This document shows, piece by piece, positions 53,516 through 64,000 of a DNA stretch of 64,000 nt (its first letter is position 1; every line of letters starts with the position of its first letter). The notes beneath the pieces are model-generated. The model was not told the origin of the DNA. It saw only the letters and a list, made by a program, of their open reading frames with translations, and made no database searches. Position numbers and translations under genes: made by a program. This DNA is from Orychophragmus violaceus (lineage: Eukaryota > Streptophyta > Magnoliopsida > Brassicales > Brassicaceae): the NCBI GenBank assembly GCA_030180135.1, contig CM058231.1, forward strand, positions 52,028,235-52,092,234. The letters are read 5' to 3'.

Positions 53516-55560
53516 ATCTTAATTTCACTCATCCTGCAGCTACAGTCCGCGACTCGTGCTTAGGCCTAAGGAGTGGCTTTGTTAATAGATTAGAAACGTT
53601 TTCATTCGATGAAACTTGCTTATCTACTTAACACCTCTGTCATTTATCTCACGGAATAGGTTATACCTACCCTCAAGGTGTTTGGACCTCTGATGTGCAG
53701 CTAGTCTCAACTACGCTGGGAATCACATCAAGTTCAGTGATGAACTTTTCTTTCCAAACAACCTCTTTCGCCGCTTTACAAGCTGCGAAATGTTCAGCTT
53801 AATTCATGGAGTCAGCAACAGTGCCTTGCACCGCCAGACAGACACAAGATATAGCCGGACTGTGACCAGGAATTATCTTTGTCTATTGGAAACTTGCCTT
53901 TCAGACTCTATCGACTTGTAGCACCTCACTTTCTCCGTAAACCAAGAACTTATCCTTAGTATTCCTCAAATACTTTAGGATATTCTTTACGGCAATCCTG
54001 TGATTCTTTACTGGATTTGACTGGTCGTTACTTGTCTTGCTTAACATTAAAGCAACATCAAAACAAGTACGTGTCATGGCATACATGATAGATCCAATTG
54101 CCGACGCATATGGAATCCTATCCATGCATTCAAGCTCAGCAGATATCGTAGGATACTGTTTCTTGCTTAACGTATTGCCATGTGACATTGGCATAAAACC
54201 CTTCTTGGATTGCTCAAAACGTGTAGGACTTTGTCAATGTAAGAATCCTGACTTTGTCCTACTAGCTCTTCTGGATCTCTATCTTTAGATCCAGAATCCA
54301 AGAACTTCGTGGCTTTACCCATGTCAATTACAAAACCAACTCCCAAGCCAGTCCTTTACCGACTGCAGTATTGGGACGTTATTTCCGAGAATCAGTATGT
54401 CATCGACATACATTATGAAAAATGCAATATCGCTCCCACTAATCTATTAGTAAACGCACAGTTCCGCTTCGTTCTTGTTCAAGTCAAAACCTTGACTACT
54501 TCAACAGAACGAAGATTCCAACTCCGATATGTTTGCTTCCATCCATGAATGGACCAATGAAGCTAACTTACACATAGTGTAATTTTCGGAGTCCGGGCTT
54601 ACATTCGCTTCTTTGAATTTCGCAGGTTCGTCGCTTTCAATGATCATCAGATCATGCGAACTTTCAATGATCATCAGGTTCAACTAATGACGAGAAATCA
54701 CTCTCGGATTAGTAACTGATTCATTCAGATCTGCGAACTTCAAGCTTTACAGGTGTAGATTCTACAGAAATCTGTAAATCCATCCGCTGCTCTCCCTCAA
54801 CAGGTTGAGCAGCCTCCTGTATTTCTCGAATTTCTTCGAGTTAAGCTTTTACTCCCACTGTTCTTCTTGGAAAATGACTTCCCCTCTTAGAAAACAGAAT
54901 GGACGTAAAAAGTAACAAGCCTTGGTTTCCCTAGGACAACCAGCGAAGTAGCACAACTACAAATACTCAGTAAAGACGAATTTGGATCATTTCCAATCCA
55001 CATTTATGTGGTGTCTTTCAACTGATATTAGTGGAACTATTTTAGCGTAAACTTAGATATTACTAGAGCGTTATTCTTAAAGAATATCATGGAAGATTCG
55101 TGTGACTCATCTTTAATCATTTCTAATAAGATCTGATTCTTTCTCACAGAAACACCTCCAGGTTTTTCAGGAGAAATGAGCTGTGAAACGACTTCACACT
55201 CATTCAGATGATCACACTATCAATGACTTAAGTATTCTCACTCTTGATCTAATCCAGAGTCTCAATACTTCTGTCACTTTGATTCTATACCTCACTCTGG
55301 AACTCTTTCGACCATGTCAAAGAATTCCGACTTGTGTCTCATCAAATGAACACAGTCACACTCACTGAAGTAATCAGTAGAGACAATGAAGTACAGGAAA
55401 TTTTCTCTGGCATTACTGCTCATCGGACCACATACATGAGTATGTTCAATCTCCAATAAGCCTTTGGGCCTTTCTCTAGCTCGGCTAAGATGGGCCCTTT
55501 GTCTTTTGGTCCAGTAAGCAGAATTCAAGTCTCATAAGATATCCATTCAAATGAGCCCAA
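53516..55560 (-). pseudogene. Copia-2 pol fragments
   Basis: Read downward on the minus strand: an integrase start (55528-55292, HTHVCGPMSSNARENFLYF), shifted fragments, a linker piece (54683-54501, DEPAKFKEANVSP), and a reverse-transcriptase/RNase H joint (54194-53901) with RIPYASAIGSIMYAM and KNILKYLRNTKDKFLVYG. No YVDD or TEAEYIA block is readable. The reverse-transcriptase core appears deleted, and many frameshifts occur. No enzyme can come from it. Confidence 0.85.
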
Positions 55561-56023
55561 AAGTCCATAACTATGGGGTTTCTGAATCCAATTTACTCTA
55601 ATTGACCAAAACATTTATGCCAAGAAAAATCAGGTTTAATTCATCAGATTTAAACCAATTTGGTATTTATGTTACATTTAGGCACTCTTTGGTTTAAGAT
55701 ATAAAACCCATTCCTTGAATAGGGTGCTACAATTAACATTTCATTAAGATCAAAAGAACAAAACTTGTCTTTATCAAAATGAAAACATTCAAGTTCTTCA
55801 CAAGAAAATGAAAAACAATTCTGCTTAAAGCAGGTACATTGTAGCAATTACTTAATTCAAAACCAAGCCTCAAAGGCATCTACAAGTGAAAACCCTACGG
55901 CTGAGGCAGCATCCCAAGCTCCTTCCAGACACGCAGTTCCACTTGCCCTTCCTTCAACGTTCTACTGTTGTTCAGGCTCTGCATATTATAACAAATATCA
56001 GTGCCACAATCAGTATCCAATAC
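55561..56023 (-). pseudogene. Copia-2 protease remnant and spacer
   Basis: Just after the gag stop the minus strand reads VLDTDCGTDICYNMQSLNNS, a protease motif with Gly changed to Asp in DTG. The frame then ends. The rest is AT-rich sequence without a domain. Confidence 0.6.
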
Positions 56024-56914
56024 CTACAAGGTATAACTTGAAGTAATAACATGAATACCTGAGGAAGTAGTCTCATACATCAACTTTAACTCCTCATAAT
56101 CTTCCATGAATTTAATGCAATTTCTCTTCCAATGCCCAGTCTCATTACAGTAGCAGCACTTACCAACGTAAGAGGTATCTGACTCGGGCTCAGAAGACAC
56201 ACGCTTGCCATGATTCAAAATCTGGACAACTTTGTCTTCACCCTTGTCAGCATTAGGTTTAGTAAACCTACCCTTCTCATTCATGAGATTGTACAGGGTA
56301 CTCTTCACGTTTGGCTCAACTGTCTTGAGCATATCATGCAGTTCAGTCAACGTCTTCGTTAAGCCTTTCTTGATATAGTTCCTTACGAACTTATCATAGC
56401 TTGACGGCAGTGACTGCAGAATGATCTCAGTTGCCAATTCCTGGCTAACTGGATAATCCAGTTTCCTCAGGTTATCAATGTAACCCATCATTTTACTGAC
56501 ATGAGGACTTACTGGATGATCATTTGGTAGCTTGCAGCTAGTGAGAGATTTAACCAACTGGTATCTCTCCACTCTTACCTGCTCCTGAAATTTCAATTTC
56601 AGGCTGCTGATCATCTCTATTGGCGACTCCATGTCCTCATATTGCTTCAGCAAATCTGAGTCCATGGTAGCCAATATCAGACCACGCACATCTACCGCAT
56701 CATTATAATGCTTATTCCAAGCATCATATACTGCATGAGAGGCATTGGACCCGATCCTCACGGGGAGAGCTTTCTCAAGGACATAGTCCTTTCTCTCCTG
56801 CCTGAGAACTAGTCTCAGATTCCGCGACCAAGTCAAGAAATTTGATCCGTTCAGTTTGTCCATCTCAAGGACAGACCGGATCGAGAAAGTGTTTTGATTG
56901 TTTGTGCTTGTCAT
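56024..56914 (-). CDS. Copia-2 gag
   Basis: 296 codons, intact, starting MTSTNNQNTFSIRSVLEMDK. A UBN2-type core follows (NFLTWSRNLRLVL, YVLEKALP, SPHVSKMMGYIDNLRKLD, LQSLPSSYDKFV), with a lysine-rich linker and the zinc knuckle CYCNETGHWKRNC near residue 255. It ends at a TAA 3' of SSYTL, at the gag-protease border. It would form capsid particles and package element RNA. Copia-1 gag shares most blocks but has a stop. Keeping gag open while pol decays suggests selection or very recent escape. Confidence 0.92.
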   Translation of the reverse strand: MTSTNNQNTFSIRSVLEMDKLNGSNFLTWSRNLRLVLRQERKDYVLEKALPVRIGSNASHAVYDAWNKHYNDAVDVRGLILATMDSDLLKQYEDMESPIEMISSLKLKFQEQVRVERYQLVKSLTSCKLPNDHPVSPHVSKMMGYIDNLRKLDYPVSQELATEIILQSLPSSYDKFVRNYIKKGLTKTLTELHDMLKTVEPNVKSTLYNLMNEKGRFTKPNADKGEDKVVQILNHGKRVSSEPESDTSYVGKCCYCNETGHWKRNCIKFMEDYEELKLMYETTSSGIHVITSSYTL

Positions 56915-58608
56915 AGCTGAAATTTAGAGATAAATAGAGTTTTAGTTATTTAGTTCATAAAAGAGTAATCTTAATAACTTATAAGAAAACTCGCATTGCA
57001 TTCAAAATTTCTTTGTTTAACCTCATAAGAATGCAATGATTCCGAGACCCATGTTCAACCAAAACCAAAGTGGGCCACTGGCCGTCACCCGGAATTAGCT
57101 TTACTTGGTAAGCATACACACAGCTAGTTATAACCAATAACTCTCGGTTGTGAATTGGGCCCAAGGCCCAATACACCAGATGTCTCAAGGCCCGGGACTC
57201 CCGATGGCCCAGTCAAGGAAACCAATCTCTTACAGCCAAATAATCACTAAAGTCTGGGACTCCCAATGAAATTAGTGACTATATACTACTTTACTTACGC
57301 GAAAACAGACACCTCACACTGTAAGCCATATCTGTAATCGAATAAGCGTTAAGTAGCTGACAAGATTGGAAAGACATCCAAACTTGATATTGTTTTTGAG
57401 GATTTTTTCAGTTTTATTTCCAAAAATAGAAGATTACTATTTTGGGAAACTTACTTATTTTAGAAACTTTCTAAATTTAGTAACTTACTAAAAATAGAAA
57501 TTTCTAATTTAAATATTTCATTAAATATTTTGGGTTGGGTCACAAATTATAGGCCCAATTCTTGGCCCAAGACCATAGAATTCCAGCTGGCCCAATAATT
57601 TGACATAACCGATCCGGTTTATTAATTCTGGTCCAAGACCAAATTAACTATCAAAACCATCGGTTATTTACTAAACCAGACCAGCTCTAAATTATTTGGT
57701 CCAACCAAATCAAACTTAGACCAGCCTTCGGTTTAGGTTAAAATTCAATTTTTGAATTTCAATCCGGTTTAACCAGAAATTAAATAATACCATGTATCAA
57801 ATAATTTCCAGCAATCCGCGATTCGGGTTAACCGCTTGAACCACCAATTAAATTGGATCGGTTCAGTTAAATCCAAAACCGGGAAGAAACACCTAGTGTT
57901 TTAGCCAATTTGATTTAACTTGCGGTTTAAGGCTTTAAACACACAATTAACCGCCAATTAAATGGACCGGTTAAATCGGTGTGGTTTTTGGGCAACGAAC
58001 CGCGAAGCTCGGTTTAACCGATTGACTATTCGCGAGACGTAAAATTTTAACGGGCCAAACAATCGGATCCATGATCCAACTCGGCCCATTAACGCAATTT
58101 GTGGCCCATGATCCAACCGAGGCCCATGATCCAACCGAGACCCATGATCCAACTTTAGTCGCTCACGATCGCAAGCGATCGATCATCGCGACGTGATCAC
58201 GCGGTCCTCGGTACACTGCATAAGCAGCGCACGATCACGGCCTAGGTATCACGATCGTACGGCATGATCACATCACGCTCGGCCTGGCCAGCCTCACGAC
58301 CGCAAAGATCGATCTCGGCAACACACGCGATCGTTTATCGCAGCATACGCACGATCCCACTTTGCCTCACGATCATGAGATCGATCTAGGCCAATATCAC
58401 GCGGCCACATTAAGCGATTTAGGGTTTAATAATTGAATGCCATTCTATTATTAACATGAACATTCGGTTAATAACAAAACTTTCAAGCAACCGATTATTA
58501 ACAAGATCACAAAAGATTTGGATTAATGATTTCTATAATCAATTTTAATTCAAAATTAATTCTAAACCATTAAACATTCATATGATCCAATTTCACAAGA
58601 AACTAATG
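56915..58608 (-). other. Copia-2 long 5' leader
   Basis: About 1.7 kb. As in Copia-1, it has a splice-acceptor-like CTCTAAATTTCAG before gag, a 69-codon upstream ORF (57188-56979) sharing GDGQWPTL with the Copia-1 ORF, GGGACTCCC phrases near 57192 and 57258, AAACTTTCTAAAT repeats (57440-57510), and a CGATCG-rich tract (58150-58400). Several GGTTTAACC phrases lie between 57590 and 58020. Confidence 0.6.
58150..58400. repeat. CGATCG-rich tract in the Copia-2 leader
   Basis: Dense CACGATCG, GCGATCGATC and GTGATCACG motifs, GC-rich against AT-rich surroundings, at the same relative place as in Copia-1. Confidence 0.8.
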
Positions 58609-58626
58609 ACCTTAGCTCTGATACCA
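58609..58626 (-). promoter_or_regulatory. Copia-2 primer binding site (initiator tRNA-Met)
   Basis: The minus strand reads TGGTATCAGAGCTAAGG next to the 5' LTR. Confidence 0.92.
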
Positions 58627-58627
58627 C

Positions 58628-59302
58628 TGAAGGATTATGGTGTTTGTTCAAGGTTTAATTCCCAAATTACAACCTAACACATAATCTTAAACAGATCTAG
58701 GTTCCTGCAAAACGAATCATAAAACCAACCTGTGACATTACCTTTTGCAGCGGATTAGAGATGGTAATGACAAGATCAGTTAGAACAGATGAACAACATG
58801 CTCCTCCTTTGGTATCCACACTCTTATAAGCCGGGATGGCTGCTAGACCAAAGAGATGGATCGGATCAGAAAGAGAGAGTTAGAGAGAGAGACCCTCGCG
58901 GCCACAGAAGAGAAAAATCGCAGGGGATCTCTAATCCCTTAGGGTTTGCGATTTTTTACATCTCTCATTAATGGGCCCAAGTCATTTGACTAATGGCTCA
59001 TTAATCATTTGGGCCCAAGACACAAATCAGGCAAAAGCCTGCATTTTGTCTGGCCCAATTCTCTGATCCAATACAGTAAATGCCACTGCATCTTACCGTA
59101 TTAATTCCATTTAACTTTCCCGTTAGCTATGGTGTGTGACCCTTCGGGATCATACAATACTGGTAATAAGTCCTAAACTTATAGATCAAGAGCGGACTCT
59201 AGCAAGCCATCATGATCACCCAGTATTCATGACTTATGTCTGATCTCGACACTTATCATACTTTCTAGAGATAGTACGGTAGATTTCAGGACATTCCCAA
59301 CA
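58628..59302 (-). repeat. Copia-2 5' LTR
   Basis: 675 bp, two differences from 51958-52632. The duplication AGAAG follows. Confidence 0.95.
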
Positions 59303-59307
59303 AGAAG

Positions 59308-60409
59308 AGCTGGGAAAACGTAAATGATCTTCCAAATAACCCATCTGACCGTGCCAACAACTTTTGGATCATCTTAGAGAACCCTGGGATCAGTCAACCA
59401 AGACTGAAGGAGGATGCACAAAAGACTAAACCGGTTGCTGAGGAGGCTCCAATTGCTGATGATACTCACCACCTTGATCATGAGGGGGACTATGTAGAAT
59501 CACAAACTGATCAACAAGATGATCGTTGCATTCATGATCAAGGAGGAGAAGAAGATCAAGATGAAGACAAAATGGAGTCTGAAAATCTGAAATGAAAGAG
59601 GAACAAGAGGAAATGGAGGAGGAACAAGAGGAAATGGATACTGATCAGCCTGTGCAAGTCTTGAGGAGAAGCACCAGGGTGAAGAAAGACCCATCTGAAT
59701 GAAAGAACACAAGAGTCTACTACAATAGTCAGACGGTTGCTCATCCCAACCAAGTTGTTTGCACGCTTGCCAACTTCCATAGTGAACACCAAGTCTTCAT
59801 TGGTACTCTTAATGCGGAATTGGTTCCCAAAACCTATGAAGAATCCAAGGAGCCTAAGAAGTGGAGGATGCAGTGGGAGATGAGATCAAAGCAATGGAGA
59901 ATAACAACACTTGGTATGAGACAGATATGCCTACAAAGAAGAAGGCAATGAGATCCAAATGGGTGTTAACTATCAAATACAAAAGCAATGGAGAGATAGA
60001 GCGGTACAAGGCTAGATTGGTTGCAAGAAGATTCACACAAACCTATGGAGAGGATTACCGTGATACATTTTCACCAGTAGCTAAGGTTTATATAGTGAGA
60101 GTCATCCTATCCTTAGCACCAAACTTGGAATGGGACTTATGGCAGATGGATGTCAAGAATGCCTTTCTTTAAGGAGAGGTAGAGGATGAAGTGTACATCA
60201 CTCCACCACCTGGTCTTGAGGTAACCAGGGAAAGTCTTGAGGCTTAAGAAGGCTATTTATGGGCTGAAGCAATCTCCTAAAGCTTGGTATTACAAGCTAA
60301 GAACTACTCTCATGGAAATAGGCTTCAAGAGATCAGAAGCTGACCATACACTCTTCACTCAATCAAACCAGGAAGGTATAGTATTCATTCTACTTTATTT
60401 TGGTGATAT
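59308..60409 (+). pseudogene. Copia-3 relic: linker and reverse transcriptase
   Basis: Continues Copia-3. A charged linker (59310-59700) stops at 59593. Reverse transcriptase begins near 59861 with EIKAMENNNTWYE, then KSKWVLTIKYKSNG-like residues, RYKARLVARRF, DTFSPVAKV and WQMDVKNAFL. A TAA replaces the next codon, and a frame change near 60230 leads to IYGLKQSPKAWYY. The catalytic block reads LLYFGDI in place of YVDD, and CACTA-4 interrupts directly after it. Inactive. Confidence 0.88.
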
Positions 60410-60424
60410 CACTACTAGAAAACA

Positions 60425-61200
60425 TCGTTTTTACGACTGCATTTTTAATCGCAGAATAGTCGTTAATCGGGGTTTTACGACAAACGTACGACTAAATGTG
60501 GTAGTTGTCAATCCATAGTCGCTAAATCTCATAGTCGTATTATTAGTCGGCGAGTTACGACTATTTATACGACCAACATAGGTAATCGTAAAATATGTGT
60601 AGCGTCGTAGGAAGATATAGAGACTAATCTACGACTACGGTTGCGACAATTGTGCGACTATAGAGGGTGTCCAGATACGGTCGGAGAAATGTTGTCAACA
60701 AATGTCCGTTAAATGAGGTGACCACGGGGCGATTACTACGCGACTGTATTGTATAGTCAGAAAGTAGTCGTAAATATTAGCCACTATGGAGCGACTGGGT
60801 CACGACCATTTTAACTACTATCCCGCGACTAATCTGAACATCCATATACGATTATGGTAATGATCACGCCACTATGTGGCGACTGTTATGTGACTGACTA
60901 GTATATTCATGAATTAGTCGTAGACTATGGAGAATCCAAATATGATGAATGTAAACATCTTGCTATTAATTGTCAACTGTTATACGACTATGCAGCGTCT
61001 AAACGAAACATCCAGATTCGGTTATGGTACTGCCTGGCCGACTACTATATGATTGTCTAATATAGTCACAACATAGTCATAAGAAATGGTGACTACTTTG
61101 CGACGGTTTAATGACATCATAACGAGTATTAAGCGACTAGTTGGGAAATCCAGATTCGTTGATGGTAAATATTTAGCGACTAGTTTGTATGTGTAGTTTG
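60425..61200. repeat. CGACTA/TAGTCG subterminal cluster of CACTA-4
   Basis: CGACTA, CGACTG, TAGTCG and AGTCGT motifs occur many times in about 780 bp on both strands. They are densest near the terminus. This fits transposase-accessory binding repeats. Confidence 0.8.
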
Positions 61201-61940
61201 AATAATTGACAACCGTTTAGTGGCTTTTCGTAAAATTAAGAATTTGGATTAATTTCATTTCCAATTTTGTAATCGGTGATACCGTAATTTGAATGGTACA
61301 ACAAACGTAACAACGACTTGCATCAAAAATAACATTGGTAACATGTAGACACAGAAGACCTACATACCCAAACTCCAGCATTTAGGAGGTGCCAGATCAT
61401 ATACCAATAAATAGACAAGTGCAAGAGACAGTGATAAAGTAACCTACGAATCAGATGGTGTTGTTGTCTTACTTTGAGCTTCCTTCAGTTGCTTGGTGGG
61501 CGAATGCATTTTTAATCATGTTTGGGTTGCTTGTGCTTGCGCATTAAAAGATTAGCTGCCAGGCTTTCGACTCCATGAGGATTTTTACTCGTCCAGCCTT
61601 CTCAGTGGCCTGTGAAAATTACAGACAGTAAGAGAAAAACAATTAAATAAAGATCGTCAGATGACTTTATAAACATGGATTGTGAAAAAGCGACTTTACC
61701 TGAGGAAAGATGTTGTTATATTCAAGTGTTGATATCTCACGAGGTCGCACTTCTTTACAGTGCTTCTGCAGTCCTTTGTGATGCTAACTATGTCTTTCAT
61801 ACGTCATTGATAGATCTCCTAAAAAATGTTACTGAAGAAAGTTATATGAGGTTTGGGAATGCCTAAAATGATACAAAAACTTTCTTGTAAGCGCTCAGAC
61901 ACTCGAACTTAGGTTACACAGTAATAAGTTAAGCAGAGAT

Positions 61941-62000
61941 TGGTGTCTCGATTGCGTTCGAACTATAAGATTAACATTCTAACCATTAGACTCTAACTCC
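61941..62000 (-). repeat. tRNA-like (SINE or tRNA pseudogene) stretch
   Basis: The minus strand from 62000 has GAGTCTAATGGTTAGAAT, like a tRNA A-box region, and 25 bases on AGTTCGAACGC, like a B box. No CCA-ready stem or clear poly-A tail on the minus strand was found. A 12-base A-run lies on the plus strand at about 62010. Low certainty. Confidence 0.35.
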
Positions 62001-62950
62001 TCAAACACTTATTAAAAAAAAAAAAACCAACTTACCCAGACTGTGGAATATAGGTGTCCTTTACAACCTGTAGAACCAAAATTAATTGTAAACAAATAAT
62101 CAGATTCAAAACCTGTCCCGTTTCCACCTGTTGGCATCGATTCACGGAGAGTTTTGTGACTGAGATATTCAAGAAAGAATTTGAGAGAGTCGATAGAGTT
62201 TTGGCGAAAGTTTGATATGAAATGGAAAGCTTCGAATAAGATATTCGAAGAAGAGATATCAGTTTGAGATGGGTGGGCCTAGAAGAGGATTCATGTAGAT
62301 ATTAGAGAGATGATTCGTGGAGAGATTAGAGAGATGATTCGAAGGAGATTTCTGAAAAGGGGAAGTTCAAAAGAAAACCAGGGTTTGATAGATTTGATGA
62401 TTTCTCGGCACTATGTCAAAAATTATTGGGTATAGGCGGATAACTGAAATGTTTTGGGCGTTAAAATTGGGTTTGGGTTTCCTGGATTAATTTGGTAAAT
62501 GTTTTGAATTTTCGCCCACTTGTAGGCGTAACGTGGTCGTACTATATTCCTTTTTTTATTAACTATGTTTTATATATTAAACTAATTTATTTTACTTTAT
62601 TTAAATCAGAACAAGTTTGCTCACAATATAAAGAACGATTGCAGACAGGTTTTACGAAAGCAAATTTGTGTTTTAAATTCTTTAAAACATTTTTGCAATT
62701 TTGGTAACACTCAAATTAAAATAGTACCTAGCAAAATATAAGAAATAGCTTTCGAACTAGGGTGTTAAAGCACAAACGAAACCTTAGATTTTTAGGGTTT
62801 AGGATTTCTTTTGGAATGAAAAAAAACATATACCCTAAAAAGGAACCGTAAAACCTCATTATTAGGTTTCATTGGGCATCTCCTACCCATCCGCAAAAAC
62901 TCAAATTATTAGGTTTTGAATAGTAAAACCTCAAATTTGAAGTTGGGGAA
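62001..62950. other. CACTA-4 interior or flank, no gene recognised
   Basis: AT-rich stretch with ATTAGAGAGATGATTCG direct repeats near 62302-62345 and a poly-A run at about 62010. No domain recognised in the short ORFs. Confidence 0.3.
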
Positions 62951-63299
62951 CACTACAAGAAATTCAAGTATTAATAGCAGTTGCAGATAGCGTTTTTAGT
63001 GTTTATGATATGGTTGATATACTCATGTACTTTAGATAGCATTTACAAAAATACAAATGCTATGTTTACTCCGTTTGATATGAAACGCTATCTATGATTG
63101 ACGCTGGAAAAATGAGCGCCAGAATTTTTACTTCCCTCCCTTGTTTTTTAGTTTCCCCATCTCTATTTTTGTTTTCTCTAACTTTCTTTTTCCACTAACA
63201 AAATAGGATTTCTCTTTTTTTCTTTTAATATTAACATTAAAATAATATATTTTTTATAAACTAATGAGTATTTAATTATATACAAATTCCTAATTTTTG

Positions 63300-63710
63300 A
63301 ATTAATTTATAATTATATCTAAATCTTAAACTCTAAACCCTAAACTCTGGACTATAAACACAAACATTAAGGACTTAAACTCTACACTTCTAACCTTAAA
63401 CCATAAACTCTAAAACATTAATTCTATACCCTAAACATAAACCCTAAACCATAAAATTTTAATCTTTAATCATAAACACTAAAATTTTAAACTCTAAACC
63501 CTTAACTCTATACCCTAAACACAAACCGTAAACCCTAAACTTTTAATCTTTATCATAAACACTACATTTTTAAACTATATACCCTAAACACAAACCCTAA
63601 ACCTTAAACTTTTAATCTTTAATCATAAACACTACATTTTAAAACTCTAAAACCTTAACTCTATACCCTAAACACAAATCCTAAACCCTAAACATATAAA
63701 CATTCAATCA
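63300..63710. repeat. Telomere-like tract in CACTA-3
   Basis: Several imperfect units of about 70-90 bp with ACCCTAAACACAAACCCTAA and TTTTAATCTTTAATCATAAA phrases, more regular than in CACTA-1. Confidence 0.75.
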
Positions 63711-63741
63711 TACACTAAATACTTAAACATCAAATAATATA

Positions 63742-64000
63742 GGGCTGATTGCAAAACTACCTCTGAAATTGAAGTCAACCCTGAAACTACCCCCGGCCTT
63801 CTCCTTCCTCTCATTCGCTAATTTATCCCCTTACTAACCTGGGTATTCACGGGAATGCCAGCGTCAGACTTCATATGAAGTCTGATACTTTAATTAAAAG
63901 ACAAAATGTGCCAAAATTATTTTGGATATTTACGTAAATGTCATCGCCATGAATGCTCAACAACCACGACAACCACCATCGCCGACGAGTTAATGTGTAA
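63742..64000. mobile_element. Putative insertion (MULE-like end?) in CACTA-3
   Basis: At 63741/63742 the AAATAATATA shared with CACTA-1 (AATAATATAACAAAA near 3205) gives way to GGGCTGATTGCAAAACTACC. The GGG-start and GCAAAACTACC wording resemble Mutator-like termini in plants. A perfect 22-bp palindrome with half-site TCAGACTTCAT lies at 63864-63885. The other end is outside the window. Confidence 0.4.

Larger units (their letters stand above)
51958..59302 (-). mobile_element. Copia-2: Ty1/copia with intact gag and ruined pol
   Basis: A 7,345-bp minus-strand element inserted in Copia-3, with 675-bp LTRs and the duplication AGAAG (51953-51957 and 59303-59307). The LTRs differ at two sites by hand count (T/C near 52034/58704 and C/A near 52127/58797). 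Gag with zinc knuckle is intact, but pol is reduced to frameshifted fragments. It is related to Copia-1 in LTR, leader and gag but clearly a different family. Recent movement with ruined pol implies help in trans. Confidence 0.94.
60410..62950. mobile_element. CACTA-4: different CACTA-type element (left end)
   Basis: CACTACTAGAAAAC at 60410 interrupts the Copia-3 catalytic motif, and the next 800 bp are packed with CGACTA/TAGTCG motifs. No matching right end (TTCTAGTAGTG) is seen before 62951, where another CACTA begins, so the right end is either truncated or beyond the window. Between 61230 and 62950 there are two short unrecognised frames (including 61675-61866) and a tRNA-like stretch. 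No transposase recognised. Confidence 0.7.
62951..64000. mobile_element. CACTA-3: left end of a third member of the first family
   Basis: CACTACAAGAAATTCAAG at 62951, followed by GATAGCGTTTTTAG and AAACGCTATC repeats as in CACTA-1 and CACTA-2. A telomere-like tract follows. Bases before it are GAA; the right end is beyond the window. The family homology is interrupted at 63742 by what looks like another insertion. Confidence 0.82.

Noticed and set aside
60410..60540. Continuation of Copia-3 reverse transcriptase past 60410
   Set aside because: The reading frame stays open by chance, but residues lose all similarity exactly at CACTACTAGAAAAC.
61941..62000. A functional tRNA gene
   Set aside because: A- and B-box-like parts are present, but stems do not pair convincingly and the anticodon arm is not formed.
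1..64000. CRISPR arrays, bacterial operons or phage genes
   Set aside because: No repeat-spacer pattern or bacterial gene was seen, and the content is plant transposons.

Overview
This is a plant nuclear window, most likely from a Brassicaceae species. It is AT-rich, has no bacterial features, and is almost entirely transposable elements: CACTA DNA transposons, Ty1/copia and Ty3/gypsy LTR elements, and an L1-type LINE. The captured gene fragments resemble Arabidopsis-type plant genes. I see no intact ordinary host gene, no CRISPR array and no rRNA. All family names come from motif recognition by eye, without database searches.

Layout. (1) Positions 1-3452 and 26019-27410 are the two arms of a CACTA transposon (CACTA-1). 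It carries fragments of a shikimate-kinase-like gene, an RPA70-like OB-fold gene and an ATP-dependent phosphofructokinase gene. (2) An L1-type LINE (3453-26001, 17-bp target duplication) split that transposon. The LINE was itself split by a Ty1/copia element (Copia-1, 4918-12262, duplication AGACG) and a Ty3/gypsy element (15979-22572, duplication GATAG). (3) Positions 27411-35084 hold decayed gypsy/Athila-like sequence, including a 600-bp LTR-leader unit present three times in tandem. (4) Positions 35085-38233 are further Athila-like remnants. (5) Positions 38234-43678 are a complete sister CACTA (CACTA-2, duplication ACT). Its right flank, 43679-49199, repeats 27411-35084, so a large segment has been duplicated. 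(6) A 500-base assembly gap lies at 49402-49901. (7) Positions 49902-60409 are a decayed plus-strand Ty1/copia relic (Copia-3), split by a young minus-strand Ty1/copia element (Copia-2, 51958-59302, duplication AGAAG). (8) A different CACTA-type terminus (CACTA-4) begins at 60410. A third member of the first CACTA family begins at 62951 and runs off the window, apparently with another insertion starting at 63742.

Order of events. The Athila-like gag came first. A gene-capturing CACTA inserted into it, and the segment was then duplicated. One CACTA copy received the LINE, and the LINE received the copia and gypsy elements. Copia-1 and Copia-2 each have long terminal repeats (LTRs) with only two differences by hand count, so both inserted recently although each has a damaged coding region. 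The most interesting items are the gene-mosaic CACTA, the recently moved copia with gag but a ruined pol, the 600-bp LTR-leader triplication, and the CGATCG-rich leaders shared by the two copia elements.
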